DNA of 64,000 nt from an uncultured Clostridia bacterium (lineage in GTDB: Bacteria; Bacillota; Clostridia; Oscillospirales; Ruminococcaceae): contig CAMUJF010000011.1 of NCBI GenBank assembly GCA_947089135.1, positions 16,847 to 80,846 of the forward strand, written 5' to 3'. The notes under the pieces were generated by a model that was not told the origin of the DNA, did not search any database, and worked only from the letters and a program-made list of their open reading frames with translations. A program made the position numbers and the translations under genes. Shown piece after piece: positions 17,030-25,597 of the stretch (position 1 is the first letter of the stretch; each line of letters starts with the position of its first letter).

Positions 17030-18775
17030 TTAATTTCCTATAGGAGCAGCTGAGGCAATATTTGCCCATGCCTGCTGATGAGCGGTAGAATTACGCTCGT
17101 AAGTGCAGAGAACGTAGATATACTTGCTGCCATACTGAGATGTAAGAATGTACTGACCCTTGGCGGTATCGGCTGTAGGCTGAGTCTCATACATTATATA
17201 AGGCTCATATACTCCCGTATCATTCTTGATAGCTTCGTTTCTCTTAAGAACATCAACGCCTGTTTTAGGAACTACCATATATCTCGGCGAACCCGCCTTT
17301 GTATAGTATACAACATTATCCTTTGAAGAATCTATATTCGGATAAGTGCTGTAGATGCTGTAGTAGTTGTAAACGTTGCTTGAACCCTTATCATCGGCAA
17401 TGATCTTGTCGATTCTGTCCTGATCGAAGTTGTAAGGAATAAGCATATATCTTGTTACCGTTTTGCCCGTAGACGCGTCGATAACATTCCATGACCTGAT
17501 GTCATCCCATGCATTTTGATTTACAGCAGGTCTCTCGTTGTAAATGGTATAATACTCAAAGCTGTTATTGTACTTGGCAATAGCGGTATTAAGCCTTACC
17601 TTGTCATAATTTGCAGGAAGCAGAACGTATCTTACGCCATAATTATAAGTGTAATTTGTGTGATAGAAATCCTTATAGGTATCGTTGGAAGAAAGTCTTC
17701 CGGGCATAACCGTATAGACCTCATAATATGAATACCTGTTCAGCTTCTGAGCCGCAGCAGTATTTGCCTGGGCAGGATCGTAATTTGCGGGAACGATCAT
17801 GTAATAGGTCGTATAATTGTTCGCGCTGAACGTAAGTATCTTATCCGTTGAAACCAGCGTTGTTGTGGGTCTTGTGGGATACAGCTCGTAGTATTTGAGG
17901 TCGCTGTTGACATTGATAGTCACGTCAACATACTTTTTGGTATTGTTTTTGTCGTAGAATCTTACTGTCGTAGTTCCCGACGAAATACCCTTTACCGTAT
18001 AGTTCCTGTAGTTGCCGGAAGTATTTCCCGCGGTAACGGTAGCTATTCTCGTATTGTTTACGGAATAGTTCATGTTTTTAAGGTCGGAGCTGTACACCTG
18101 AATAGTAGCGGTGCCGTTCGCATTTACGTCAACCTTCTGGGAAAGAGCAACTATGTTCATATTACTGTCGGAAACGTCCGGGTCGTCCTCCTCATACAGG
18201 CTGTCGCCGACGGAAACGTCAATGTACTTGTAGCAGGTAGACGGATACTTTTTAAGGTAAACCTTGATCCTTGCAGTACCCTTGCCCTTAGCGGTGATTC
18301 TTGCCTTGATCTTGTTGCCGTCCCACTCAACGGGTTTTACCCATGAAGCGGAAGCTACATTTTTGTTTGTCGTACCGATAGTAAGTCCGCTGTGAGAGCC
18401 CTTTACCGTCAGCGTAACGATTTGTGAATCGCCTACTGAGTCAAGCTCCACATCCGAGGTGTTGGCGGTAATTTTTGCCGCAACAACGGTTACCTTGCAC
18501 TTGAGAGTAGTGCTGCCCGTCTTGGCGTACACATAAGTAGTTCCGGGAGCCTTGCCCACTACCTTACCCTTTGATACCGTAGCGATAGACTTGTCGCCTG
18601 TGGACCATGTTACGCTTGAAGCGCCTGAAACCGTAAGCGTAGTCTGATAGCCCTTTGTAACGGTAACGGACGTTTTGCTGAGCTTTGCCGCCGCGCTTGA
18701 GGGAATAGCCATAAGCGAAGCGACCATAAATACTGCCAGGAAAATGCTGAGCAGTGATTTAAAGGTTTTTTTCAT
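17030..18775 (-). CDS. Secreted Ig-like (BIG_2) protein with tyrosine-rich repeats
   Basis: 581 residues. Signal peptide about 1-29 (MKKTFKSLLSIFLAVFMVAS.. ending SSAAA). Residues about 30-100 form a BIG_2 bacterial Ig-like domain (VTVTKGYQTTLTVSG, SIATVSKGKVVGKAPGTTYV). A second beta-rich unit and another BIG_2-like unit (IATVTAGNTSG, VKGISSGTTTVRFY) reach about residue 290. From about 297 to the end there are five degenerate tandem units of about 50-60 residues, each with a YY-x-(I/V)Y-x3-P core and most with a later RY(M/V)(L/V)(V/I)P core. No LPXTG anchor, dockerin or SLH domain is visible, so how it stays at the cell surface is unclear. RBS GGAGG; own promoter. Role unknown; a wall or adhesion function is a guess. 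Confidence 0.85.
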   Translation of the reverse strand: MKKTFKSLLSIFLAVFMVASLMAIPSSAAAKLSKTSVTVTKGYQTTLTVSGASSVTWSTGDKSIATVSKGKVVGKAPGTTYVYAKTGSTTLKCKVTVVAAKITANTSDVELDSVGDSQIVTLTVKGSHSGLTIGTTNKNVASASWVKPVEWDGNKIKARITAKGKGTARIKVYLKKYPSTCYKYIDVSVGDSLYEEDDPDVSDSNMNIVALSQKVDVNANGTATIQVYSSDLKNMNYSVNNTRIATVTAGNTSGNYRNYTVKGISSGTTTVRFYDKNNTKKYVDVTINVNSDLKYYELYPTRPTTTLVSTDKILTFSANNYTTYYMIVPANYDPAQANTAAAQKLNRYSYYEVYTVMPGRLSSNDTYKDFYHTNYTYNYGVRYVLLPANYDKVRLNTAIAKYNNSFEYYTIYNERPAVNQNAWDDIRSWNVIDASTGKTVTRYMLIPYNFDQDRIDKIIADDKGSSNVYNYYSIYSTYPNIDSSKDNVVYYTKAGSPRYMVVPKTGVDVLKRNEAIKNDTGVYEPYIMYETQPTADTAKGQYILTSQYGSKYIYVLCTYERNSTAHQQAWANIASAAPIGN

Positions 18776-18821
18776 ATTGAATTCCTCCGTTTCTTTCAGA
18801 ATTTATTTATGTTGTACCCTT

Positions 18822-18850
18822 ATTCTAACACTAAAATTAAATAATGTCAA
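18822..18850 (-). promoter_or_regulatory. Promoter of the Ig-like surface protein
   Basis: On the minus strand, TTGACA (18850-18845), 17-bp spacer, TAGAAT (18827-18822), about 45 bp before the start codon. Confidence 0.85.
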
Positions 18851-18904
18851 GAAAATATCGAGAACAATACGGTGACAAATAGTGACAATCCAGTAACAAA
18901 TTGT

Positions 18905-19447
18905 CTATAGTTTGTAACAATTCAGATCCGTGCCGTCCAAGGTGCGTATCGTGAATACGCCGTTTTCGTATACCATATAGCTTCTCGGCATACCGTTTTT
19001 CGGCATGGAAACAGAACCCGGATTCATATAAGTGTAATTGCGGCTCCCGTCAATTATCTGCACATGTGTATGCCCGTGCAGAAGAATGTCTCCGTCATTC
19101 AGCATAGGCGGATTATCCGTGTTGAACCTGTGTCCGTGAGTGAGAAATACAGTCCTGCCGTCAAGGTACAAAAGCGCGTATTCCGCCATTATCGGGAACT
19201 CCAGTACCATTTGATCCACCTCGGAATCGCAGTTGCCGCGAACGCACATGATCTGCCGTCTGCGCTCATTGAGCATTGCCGCCGTCCTTTTGGGAGCGTA
19301 ACCGTCGGGTACCTCGTTCCTCGGTCCGTGATAGAGAATGTCTCCCAGCAGGAAAAGCTTTTCAGCATTTTCTACGTTGAAGCGTTCCAGCATTTTTTCG
19401 CAGCAGTCCGCATCTCCGTGAATATCGGAGGCAAACATAAGCTTCAT
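18905..19447 (-). CDS. YfcE-like metallophosphoesterase
   Basis: 180 residues. Calcineurin-like phosphodiesterase motifs are complete: ASDIHGD near residue 6, LLGDILYHGPRN at about 33, RGNCDSEVD at about 71, THGH and LHGHTHV for the metal-binding His residues. Closest in style to Escherichia coli YfcE, a phosphodiesterase on artificial substrates with unknown physiological role. Cytoplasmic. It follows the DUF4180 gene by 12 bp with RBS GGAGGG, so they are probably cotranscribed. A second, shorter relative is at 44294-44794. Confidence 0.9.
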   Translation of the reverse strand: MKLMFASDIHGDADCCEKMLERFNVENAEKLFLLGDILYHGPRNEVPDGYAPKRTAAMLNERRRQIMCVRGNCDSEVDQMVLEFPIMAEYALLYLDGRTVFLTHGHRFNTDNPPMLNDGDILLHGHTHVQIIDGSRNYTYMNPGSVSMPKNGMPRSYMVYENGVFTIRTLDGTDLNCYKL

Positions 19448-19459
19448 GAATATCCCTCC

Positions 19460-19825
19460 TTAAATTTTTGTAAGCATATCCACTGCTTCATCTTCCGTTG
19501 AAACGAAAAACACGTCTCTGCCCTTGTTGCTTTCATATATAAAGTCTTTCAAAGGCTTGCTCGTATATCGCGAATAATCTCCGTAAACCGCAATCCTGCC
19601 GCCGTAATTGATATACTTTTGCAGTATCTCTCCGGCAAGTCCGGTGCTGAGGATAAAAAAATCCTCGGTAACCATGTTTTTATCAATTACGATGTTTTTC
19701 GTACCGGCTTCATAACCTGCATTCATAAGCAGGTCAAGGGCGGACTGCACGTCCGTAACAACTTTTCCATCACCGATTACAACGGCGCAGCTTATGCCGT
19801 TTTTTTCTTTCTTTTTAAAATTCAT
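19460..19825 (-). CDS. DUF4180 domain protein
   Basis: 121 residues covering a whole DUF4180 domain: DVQSALDLLMNAGYEAGTKN, EDFFILSTGLAGEILQKYINYGGRIAVYGD and DFIYESNKGRDVFFVSTEDEA. Members often sit near regulators or stress genes; no biochemical function is known to me. RBS GGAGAG. It lies between an aldose epimerase-like gene and a phosphodiesterase in a tight minus-strand run. Confidence 0.85.
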   Translation of the reverse strand: MNFKKKEKNGISCAVVIGDGKVVTDVQSALDLLMNAGYEAGTKNIVIDKNMVTEDFFILSTGLAGEILQKYINYGGRIAVYGDYSRYTSKPLKDFIYESNKGRDVFFVSTEDEAVDMLTKI

Positions 19826-19852
19826 TTTGCTCTCTCCTTTTTATCGCCGTTT

Positions 19853-20860
19853 CTATTTTGTAAAAAATCTTTGTGACACGCTGTAGGTCTCGTTCGGCTT
19901 TATCTCGGAATAACCGCTTTCCTCCCTCGGCATATCAAGGTTGGGAGCGTTCACCTGTGCGGTCATAGGCTCGGGACAGAAATAATTCTTGAAGCCCTTA
20001 TCGTTCCATACTATCCAGAATTTGTACTTATCCTCAACCTCGCAGCAAAGCCGTTTGCCGCTTTCGGTATCGGTCATAATGCAGCCGTGAAAGTCCTCGC
20101 CGTCCAGCTTCAGCGTGCCGCCTGTGAACATATCGTTGCAGATGTTTTTAAGGACGGGAGTTTTGCCCTTTAAGTACTCCTTGTCATGCTTGTCAAGCTC
20201 GGACTGAGTTCCGTCGGGCAGCCATCTGCGCTTGTTGAAGTTTATCTTCCTGACCGCGGGGACTTGCAGACGGATATTTTCAAGCTTTCCGCCGTCAACG
20301 AACGGAGCGTTAATAGTAGTATGCGTTGCAATGGAAACCGGCATCATTTTGTCCGAATTATTAGTCAGGGAAACAGTGTGCCTCATGCCGTTTTCCGAAA
20401 GCTCTATGGTTATCTCCGCAGTAAATTTTATTGGGAAACAAGCAAAGAAAAAGTCGTTCTCATCATAGACGTACTCCGTTGTAACATAAGCCTTTCCGTC
20501 CTCGGCGGCAAGAGCCTTTATTTTATGTACGCGCTTCTGCAAAAAGCCGTGGAGATGATTACCGAACTTTCCCTCGTTCACGGGAAGATGATACTCCCCG
20601 TCGGAGGTCTTTAAAAGTCCCCCGTCAAAGCGGTTGGGCAGGTACAGCGTGGGAAGTCCCCAAATCTCGGTGGAATTCAGTATCTCCGCAATGGAAACGT
20701 CGTCGCTGTAGCGGAAGATCTCCATGCCCTTTTCGTTGTCCCTAAGCCGCAGGACGTTGCTGCCTATCTGAGGAGCCACTGCCGCGTAATAGCCTCCCGC
20801 GGCAAGCTCCACCGCCTCAATGCCCTTGTGGTCTGCTTTTCTTGCGTAAAATTCTGACAT
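19853..20860 (-). CDS. Aldose 1-epimerase (galactose mutarotase-like) family protein
   Basis: 335 residues with the galactose mutarotase fold: an early YYAAVAPQIGSNVLRLRDNEKG segment, PTLYLPNRFDGG (NRxxGG substrate loop), FGNHLHGFLQK with the conserved His, and SIATHTTINAPF. The final part has CPEPMTAQVNAPN, matching the catalytic-Glu end of the family. It probably interconverts anomers of a hexose or a hexose derivative, but the sugar cannot be assigned. Cytoplasmic. RBS AAGGAGAA. First gene of the minus-strand run that includes DUF4180 and the phosphodiesterase. Confidence 0.88.
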   Translation of the reverse strand: MSEFYARKADHKGIEAVELAAGGYYAAVAPQIGSNVLRLRDNEKGMEIFRYSDDVSIAEILNSTEIWGLPTLYLPNRFDGGLLKTSDGEYHLPVNEGKFGNHLHGFLQKRVHKIKALAAEDGKAYVTTEYVYDENDFFFACFPIKFTAEITIELSENGMRHTVSLTNNSDKMMPVSIATHTTINAPFVDGGKLENIRLQVPAVRKINFNKRRWLPDGTQSELDKHDKEYLKGKTPVLKNICNDMFTGGTLKLDGEDFHGCIMTDTESGKRLCCEVEDKYKFWIVWNDKGFKNYFCPEPMTAQVNAPNLDMPREESGYSEIKPNETYSVSQRFFTK

Positions 20861-20884
20861 AATAAGTTCTCCTTTATATAATTT

Positions 20885-21280
20885 TCAGATGTTTGACCAA
20901 TTTTCGTCAATGGTTTGCTTAAGCTTTTCAAAAGCTTCAATATATATTTCTTTGCATTTATCCAACGCAAGCTTTACCGCGTTTTCGTCATAAGTATGAG
21001 CAAGCAGGTTTCTTGTATTGAGTATATCAAGCCAGCACTCTTCATCATCTATCATTCCGCATTGATACGCCGACTTGATTATCAGTCTTGGAGAACCTGT
21101 TTTATTCGTGAAATAACCGTGATATTCAAGCGTTTCTTTAATAAGCTTCCACGATAACTCAAAGCATATCGTAAACAGCGAGACCGTTGCCGCAAGACTC
21201 ACCACTGTGTACGGCTTTTCAAAGCTTCTTACAATTTTAAAATTTTCAAGTGCTTTGCAGAAATTCTCATATTTTTTCAT
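20885..21280 (-). CDS. HepT/HI0074-like HEPN ribonuclease (toxin candidate)
   Basis: 131 residues, mostly helical. The C-terminal half contains RNLLAHTY, which fits the HepT active-site pattern R-x4-H-x-Y exactly; in characterised HepT toxins this is the RNase centre, and the Tyr is the target of the partner nucleotidyltransferase. The N-terminus (MKKYENFCKALENFKIV and the LCFELSWKLIKETLEYHG-like region) matches the nucleotidyltransferase-substrate-binding family of Haemophilus HI0074. ATG 21280 lies inside the end of the upstream nucleotidyltransferase gene (14-bp overlap), the usual coupled order of MntA-HepT modules. Activity is inferred from the motif alone. Confidence 0.85.
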   Translation of the reverse strand: MKKYENFCKALENFKIVRSFEKPYTVVSLAATVSLFTICFELSWKLIKETLEYHGYFTNKTGSPRLIIKSAYQCGMIDDEECWLDILNTRNLLAHTYDENAVKLALDKCKEIYIEAFEKLKQTIDENWSNI

Positions 21281-21563
21281 ACAAAACAACACCGTCCCGT
21301 TCTATTTCCGAAATCAATTCCTTTGACGTGCAGGAATCCAAATCCACAACGTCAAACATAAGCAGCGTTCGTACCAGTTCGTCCACAGCAAAGCAAAACT
21401 CGCCGAAGCCGCCTCCCGTAACCGCAAGATCAATATCGCTGCGTTCGCCGTTTGAACTCCTTGCACGCGAGCCGAAAAGAATTACCTTTTCAATTCCGCA
21501 TTTTTTTGCGTAGTCAATAATTTCACTTTTAACATTTTCAGGGAGGTCAATTGTATTTTTCAT
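21267..21563 (-). CDS. MntA/HI0073-like minimal nucleotidyltransferase (antitoxin candidate)
   Basis: 98 residues, a minimal nucleotidyltransferase: GSRAR at 31-35 and SDID at 42-45. The spacing is exactly G-S-x10-D-x-D, the pattern of MntA antitoxins that neutralise HepT by AMPylation of the RX4HXY tyrosine. A later acidic LDSC segment may provide the third carboxylate. ATG 21563 follows AGGTGA with good spacing; the frame continues upstream without an RBS. It overlaps the HepT-like gene by 14 bp. Confidence 0.88.
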   Translation of the reverse strand: MKNTIDLPENVKSEIIDYAKKCGIEKVILFGSRARSSNGERSDIDLAVTGGGFGEFCFAVDELVRTLLMFDVVDLDSCTSKELISEIERDGVVLYEKI

Positions 21564-21570
21564 AATAAAA

Positions 21571-22029
21571 TCACCTGTACACATTTTTCTTTCCGACTAT
21601 AAAATCCGCCAGTATATCTCTGTGCTGGTCAATAAAAAGCACAGGCGCATTATCGGGCGGAAAATACTGCAAATCAACAGTTTCGCTGTTCTGTCTTATT
21701 TCATTGCCGCCCTCCGCGTGAGCAAGAAACATTGTCAAAATCGTCTGCACCCTGTCGCTGTTTGGGTACTCGTTAAAATATTTTGAGTACACCCCGAAAA
21801 GCGAGTCCACCTTAACAGTCAGTCCCGATTCCTCAAAGGCTTCGCGGACGGCGGCTTCTTCAAGGGATTCGCCCAGTTCAACAACGCCGCCGAGAAATCC
21901 CCATTCGCCGCAGTCCCGCCGCTTTTGCAGAAGAATTTCACCCGCTCCGTTCAGGACGATACACCCCGCGTAATTAAGTATTATTTCGGAATGTCCGACT
22001 TTTTCCCTGATGTATTTTACATAGTCCAT
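21571..22029 (-). CDS. NUDIX hydrolase
   Basis: 152 residues. The Nudix box is complete: G48-x5-E54-x7-R62-E63-x-x-E66-E67-x-G69. Such enzymes hydrolyse nucleoside diphosphate derivatives; the substrate is not predictable from this sequence. The LQKRR segment before the box is the usual strand. Cytoplasmic. It ends 7 bp before the MntA-like gene and may share its transcript. RBS AAGGAG before the ATG. Confidence 0.9.
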   Translation of the reverse strand: MDYVKYIREKVGHSEIILNYAGCIVLNGAGEILLQKRRDCGEWGFLGGVVELGESLEEAAVREAFEESGLTVKVDSLFGVYSKYFNEYPNSDRVQTILTMFLAHAEGGNEIRQNSETVDLQYFPPDNAPVLFIDQHRDILADFIVGKKNVYR

Positions 22030-22046
22030 AGGCGTACTCCTTTAAC

Positions 22047-22646
22047 TCAACTGTCGTACTTGCGTACCCGAAGCTCGATACCCAGCGACATAGCAAGCGC
22101 CTTGCAGCGGCTTATATCCTCCATAGGGATAACGTCCACCACCGTAAACATAACGCGGGGGACGTACTTTTTGCAGTCCGCCGCAAATGATATCATAGCC
22201 TTGAAAGCGTCGTCCCACTTTGGACGGGTAACTTCGTTGTACTTCTCCGCGGAGCATTGGTTAAGGGATACCGAAACAATATCCACTGCCCCCTCCAGTA
22301 CCTTTGCGGTAGGCTCTCCCCAAATTTTATCCCCCAGACCGTTGGTATTCAGACGGACGGGAATTTTAAAATTGTCCTTGATGTACCGACCGATATAGCC
22401 CACGTCCTCGGCGCGCTCCATAGGCTCGCCGTAACCGCAGAAAACAATTTCCTTGAACTGCGATAAGTCGTACTTTTCAAGCTCGTCAATAACCTCGTCC
22501 ACCGTAGGCTCGCGGTCAAGCCAGAGACTGTCGGAGCCGTACGCGCCGTCGCCGTTCTGACGAATACAGAACGTGCAGTTACAAGGACACTTATTTGTCA
22601 GATTGATGTAAAGCTTATCGACAACCGTATACAAAATCGTCATCAT
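22047..22646 (-). CDS. TatD-linked-type radical SAM protein
   Basis: 199 residues. The iron-sulfur cluster motif is in INLTNKCPCNCTFC (Cys-x3-Cys-x2-Cys), followed by IVFCGYGEP (the GGE-like SAM contact) and VRLNTNG. Small radical SAM proteins of this form are known as the tatD-associated family. No tatD gene is in this window, so the name describes the family only; the reaction is unknown. ATG 22646 has an AAGGTGAT-type RBS; a GTG nine bases upstream is possible but less well placed. Ends 17 bp before the NUDIX start, so cotranscription is likely. Confidence 0.85.
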   Translation of the reverse strand: MMTILYTVVDKLYINLTNKCPCNCTFCIRQNGDGAYGSDSLWLDREPTVDEVIDELEKYDLSQFKEIVFCGYGEPMERAEDVGYIGRYIKDNFKIPVRLNTNGLGDKIWGEPTAKVLEGAVDIVSVSLNQCSAEKYNEVTRPKWDDAFKAMISFAADCKKYVPRVMFTVVDVIPMEDISRCKALAMSLGIELRVRKYDS

Positions 22647-22672
22647 AAAAATCACCTTATCTTACGGCAGTC

Positions 22673-23389
22673 TCAGAGCATTTCGCATACCGCCGAATGT
22701 ATTTTCTCAAAAGTTTTTTTGTGGTCTTGTGAAATATCCTTATCAAATTTTTCCTGACTGTAGAAATATTCGACAAGAAATTTTCTGCCGCTGCCGCAGG
22801 CTTCAAGCAATTCCTTTCCCGACAGAGGGAAAATCCCCTTTTTACAGTAAATTTCAAGCCTCAGCGCAAACATAAGCGGCTTTAAAATATACGTTTTTAT
22901 TTTCCCGTGAGTAAGCTTTTTCTTCGGTTCGTCAACGGAAATATAATGACGGATACTCATTATGATTTCCGCGGTATATTTTTTGTATGCCGCCTCAATT
23001 TCACCTTTGTTCGGTGCGCCGCATAAGTCCTCGCCGTAAAGCAAAACGCTGTCAAGGGCGCGGACGGAGCGTTCCGACCACGCGTTGAATTCATCGCTGT
23101 TAAATTCCGCAAGCGACATACATTGAGAATTTATTTCAACGCTTTCGTATGATACGGAATTATTCCTTGCGCAGAAGCCCACATCCGAAAGAACGTCCGC
23201 GTTTATTTCGCCGAAAACGCAGAAAACGTCCAAGTCGGAATTTTTCATGCCGTCCCCTCTTGCATAGCTCCCCGCAAGATAAACGGACAGCAGGTTTTCG
23301 CCCTGTTTTTCTTTCAGCATATCAATAAACTCACCGAGGATTTTTTCATAGTCAAAGCCCGAATTGTTTTTAGGTATTTCGGTTCTCAT
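22673..23389 (-). CDS. Nucleotidyltransferase-fold protein
   Basis: 238 residues. The N-terminal third has the polymerase-beta nucleotidyltransferase motif AGSYARGDGMKNSDLDVF (GSxARG with DxD), a good active site. The C-terminal two thirds are helical (ETIIM..HYISV, LMFALRLEIYCKKG, LLEACGSGRKFLVEY), the layout of aminoglycoside adenylyltransferase-like enzymes. Resistance function cannot be concluded. It lies between a kinase-like gene and the radical SAM gene, all on the minus strand with short gaps. Confidence 0.82.
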   Translation of the reverse strand: MRTEIPKNNSGFDYEKILGEFIDMLKEKQGENLLSVYLAGSYARGDGMKNSDLDVFCVFGEINADVLSDVGFCARNNSVSYESVEINSQCMSLAEFNSDEFNAWSERSVRALDSVLLYGEDLCGAPNKGEIEAAYKKYTAEIIMSIRHYISVDEPKKKLTHGKIKTYILKPLMFALRLEIYCKKGIFPLSGKELLEACGSGRKFLVEYFYSQEKFDKDISQDHKKTFEKIHSAVCEML

Positions 23390-23413
23390 AGCGATTTCCT
23401 TTCCGCAGTAAAT

Positions 23414-23890
23414 TTATTTTACCCAAACGTCAACTTCGTCCTCGGAGGGCGTTTCATATCCCTCTTCAGCTTTTTTAAGAAGATTTTCGTCCACATAATA
23501 AGCGTTTTTGTCTCCCGCGGAGATCGCGGCGTTACGCTTTTCAATACGCCGCCGCCACTCCTTGTCGTCTATGTCTATAAAGTGCAGCTCGCAGGGTATG
23601 CCGCGCCGTCCGTAAAATTCCTTTGAGTAATCTCTGTGATCCTTTGTCCAGAAGCCGCAGTCAAGGAGTACGTCCGCGCCCGCCCGCAAAATTTCCAGCG
23701 ACTTGTCATAAATATACTGCTGTACGTTCCGCACGTATTCGTCGTGCCTTTCTCCGGCGTACTGACCGAAAACCGCAAGCATTATCTCGTCCACCGAAAG
23801 CAGTACGGCGTTTCCCTCCGCTTGCAGCTTTTCGGCGTAGGTGCTTTTGCCGACGCATATTTTCCCGCAAATTAAAATTACCTTTGGCAT
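23414..23890 (-). CDS. Small P-loop kinase-like protein
   Basis: 158 residues. Walker A is GKICVGKST (about 9-17). LLSVDEIM and VLLDCGFW give the acceptor and Walker B-like positions, and DKEWRRRIEKRN provides a lid with several Arg residues. The pattern is that of AAA_33/zeta-toxin-like or chloramphenicol-phosphotransferase-like small kinases that phosphorylate a small molecule. Substrate unknown. First gene of a minus-strand run of small modifying enzymes (kinase, two nucleotidyltransferases, radical SAM, NUDIX). Confidence 0.82.
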   Translation of the reverse strand: MPKVILICGKICVGKSTYAEKLQAEGNAVLLSVDEIMLAVFGQYAGERHDEYVRNVQQYIYDKSLEILRAGADVLLDCGFWTKDHRDYSKEFYGRRGIPCELHFIDIDDKEWRRRIEKRNAAISAGDKNAYYVDENLLKKAEEGYETPSEDEVDVWVK

Positions 23891-23919
23891 AATAATACCC
23901 CCGATTTTTATAAAGACGG

Positions 23920-24132
23920 TTATTCTTCGGTATTTCCCTCCGCGCTCTCGATATAGCCGGTTATCAGCTTTCCAACAAGCCAGCCCATGGCAATGCTCAC
24001 GGCATGGGAAAAAACGTCGATGTTTTCCTTTTTGCTTATCTTCTTGAACGCCCAGCTTATTATCACCGCAATGTTCAGATAAATAAGCAGGTCTCTGATC
24101 CTGATGTACTCTTTCTCGTTGATATTGTTCAT
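23920..24132 (-). CDS. Small membrane protein, unknown
   Basis: 70 residues from ATG 24132, preceded by AAAGGGTG. Two hydrophobic helices (LIYLNIAVIISWAF and HAVSIAMGWLVGKLITGYI) with a short Lys-rich loop and an acidic tail. It starts 21 bp after the asnS stop, so probably rides on the asnS transcript. No family recognised. Confidence 0.65.
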   Translation of the reverse strand: MNNINEKEYIRIRDLLIYLNIAVIISWAFKKISKKENIDVFSHAVSIAMGWLVGKLITGYIESAEGNTEE

Positions 24133-24153
24133 AATAAACACCCTTTCAAAATA

Positions 24154-25542
24154 TCAGTAAATACTTCCCGCAGTTCTTGGGAACGGGATAACGTCGCGGA
24201 TATTTGCAACTCCCGTAACGTACATGATGAGCCTTTCAAAGCCCAGACCGAAGCCCGCGTGCTTTGCCCCGCCGTAACGGCGCAGATCAAGATACCAGTC
24301 ATAATCCTCCACTGACAAACCAAGCTCCTCCATTCGGGCTGTAAGTACGTCAAGCCGCTCCTCGCGCTGACTTCCTCCGATAAGCTCACCCACTCCGGGG
24401 ACAAGCAGGTCTACTGCCGCGACCGTCTTTCCGTCATCGTTCAGCCGCATATAGAACGCCTTTATCTCCTTTGGATAACCGGTGACAAAAACAGGCTTGC
24501 CGAACACCTTTTCCGTAAGATAACGCTCATGCTCCGTTTGCAGGTCGCAGCCCCAAAAAACCGGGTACTCAAACTTATCCTTATGCTTTTCGAGTATCTC
24601 CACCGCCTCTGTATAGGGACACCTTGCAAAGTCCGACTCCGCCACAGACTTAATTCTTTCCAGCAGCCCCTTGTCGTAGAAATTATTGCAGAATTCCAGC
24701 TCCGCAGGACATTCCGCCAACAGCGCGTTAAGGACGTATTTCAGCATATTTTCCGCAAGCTCCATATCGTCCTCAAGATCGGCAAAAGCAATTTCGGGTT
24801 CTATCATCCAAAACTCGGCGGCGTGTCTCGGAGTATAGGATTTTTCCGCACGGAACGTGGGACCAAACGTATAAATTTTACCGAAAGCCATTGCCATGCA
24901 CTCGCCCTCAAGCTGTCCCGAAACCGTAAGGGACGCGGGCTGCCCGAAAAAGTCGTCGCTGAAGTCGGTATGTCCCTCCGCGGTTTTCGGTACGCCGTCC
25001 AAATCAAGCGTAGTAACGCGGAACATCTCCCCCGCGCCCTCGCAGTCGTTAGCGGTAATTATAGGCGTGTGAGCGTGCACAAAGCCGTTTTCCGCAAAAA
25101 ACCTGTGCAGAGCCTGCGCCGCCGCCGACCGTATTTTAAACACCGCCTGAAAGGTATTTGTGCGCATACGCAGGTGAGATATCGTACGCAGATAATCAAG
25201 CCCGTGAGCCTTTTTCTGCAAGGGATAATCGGGAGAGGAAGCCCCCTCAACACAAACGGTATCAGCGTTTATCTCAAATTTCTGCTTTACGCCGGGAGTA
25301 AATATCACCCTGCCGGTAACGCTTACCGCCGCGCCTGTGTTAAGCCTTGAAATTTCATCAAAATTATCAAGCTTGGCAGCCTCTGCAACTATCTGTACGG
25401 GAGCAAAGCTGCTTCCGTCGGTAATTGATATAAAAGCTATTCCCTTGCCCGTGCGTAAGGATTTTATCCAACCGCAGACCGCAACAGTTTCGGAAAAAGC
25501 TTCGGGATTTTCGTGCAGTTTTTTAAGTTCCGTGCGTTTCAT
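24154..25542 (-). CDS. asnS: Asparaginyl-tRNA synthetase
   Basis: Charges tRNA-Asn. 462 residues, the normal length. N-terminal OB-fold anticodon domain ([25 protein letters not shown]), then a class IIb catalytic domain: motif 2 [25 protein letters not shown] and motif 3 [12 protein letters not shown], followed by [10 protein letters not shown] at the C-terminus. ATG 25542 chosen because MKRTELK starts the family alignment and AAAGGACT precedes it. No T-box leader is visible in the short upstream gap. Confidence 0.97.
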   Translation of the reverse strand: MKRTELKKLHENPEAFSETVAVCGWIKSLRTGKGIAFISITDGSSFAPVQIVAEAAKLDNFDEISRLNTGAAVSVTGRVIFTPGVKQKFEINADTVCVEGASSPDYPLQKKAHGLDYLRTISHLRMRTNTFQAVFKIRSAAAQALHRFFAENGFVHAHTPIITANDCEGAGEMFRVTTLDLDGVPKTAEGHTDFSDDFFGQPASLTVSGQLEGECMAMAFGKIYTFGPTFRAEKSYTPRHAAEFWMIEPEIAFADLEDDMELAENMLKYVLNALLAECPAELEFCNNFYDKGLLERIKSVAESDFARCPYTEAVEILEKHKDKFEYPVFWGCDLQTEHERYLTEKVFGKPVFVTGYPKEIKAFYMRLNDDGKTVAAVDLLVPGVGELIGGSQREERLDVLTARMEELGLSVEDYDWYLDLRRYGGAKHAGFGLGFERLIMYVTGVANIRDVIPFPRTAGSIY

Positions 25543-25597
25543 TTTAGAAGTCCTTTCATACAAAATCGGAGCATTTTATTCATACTAATCACCCTAA

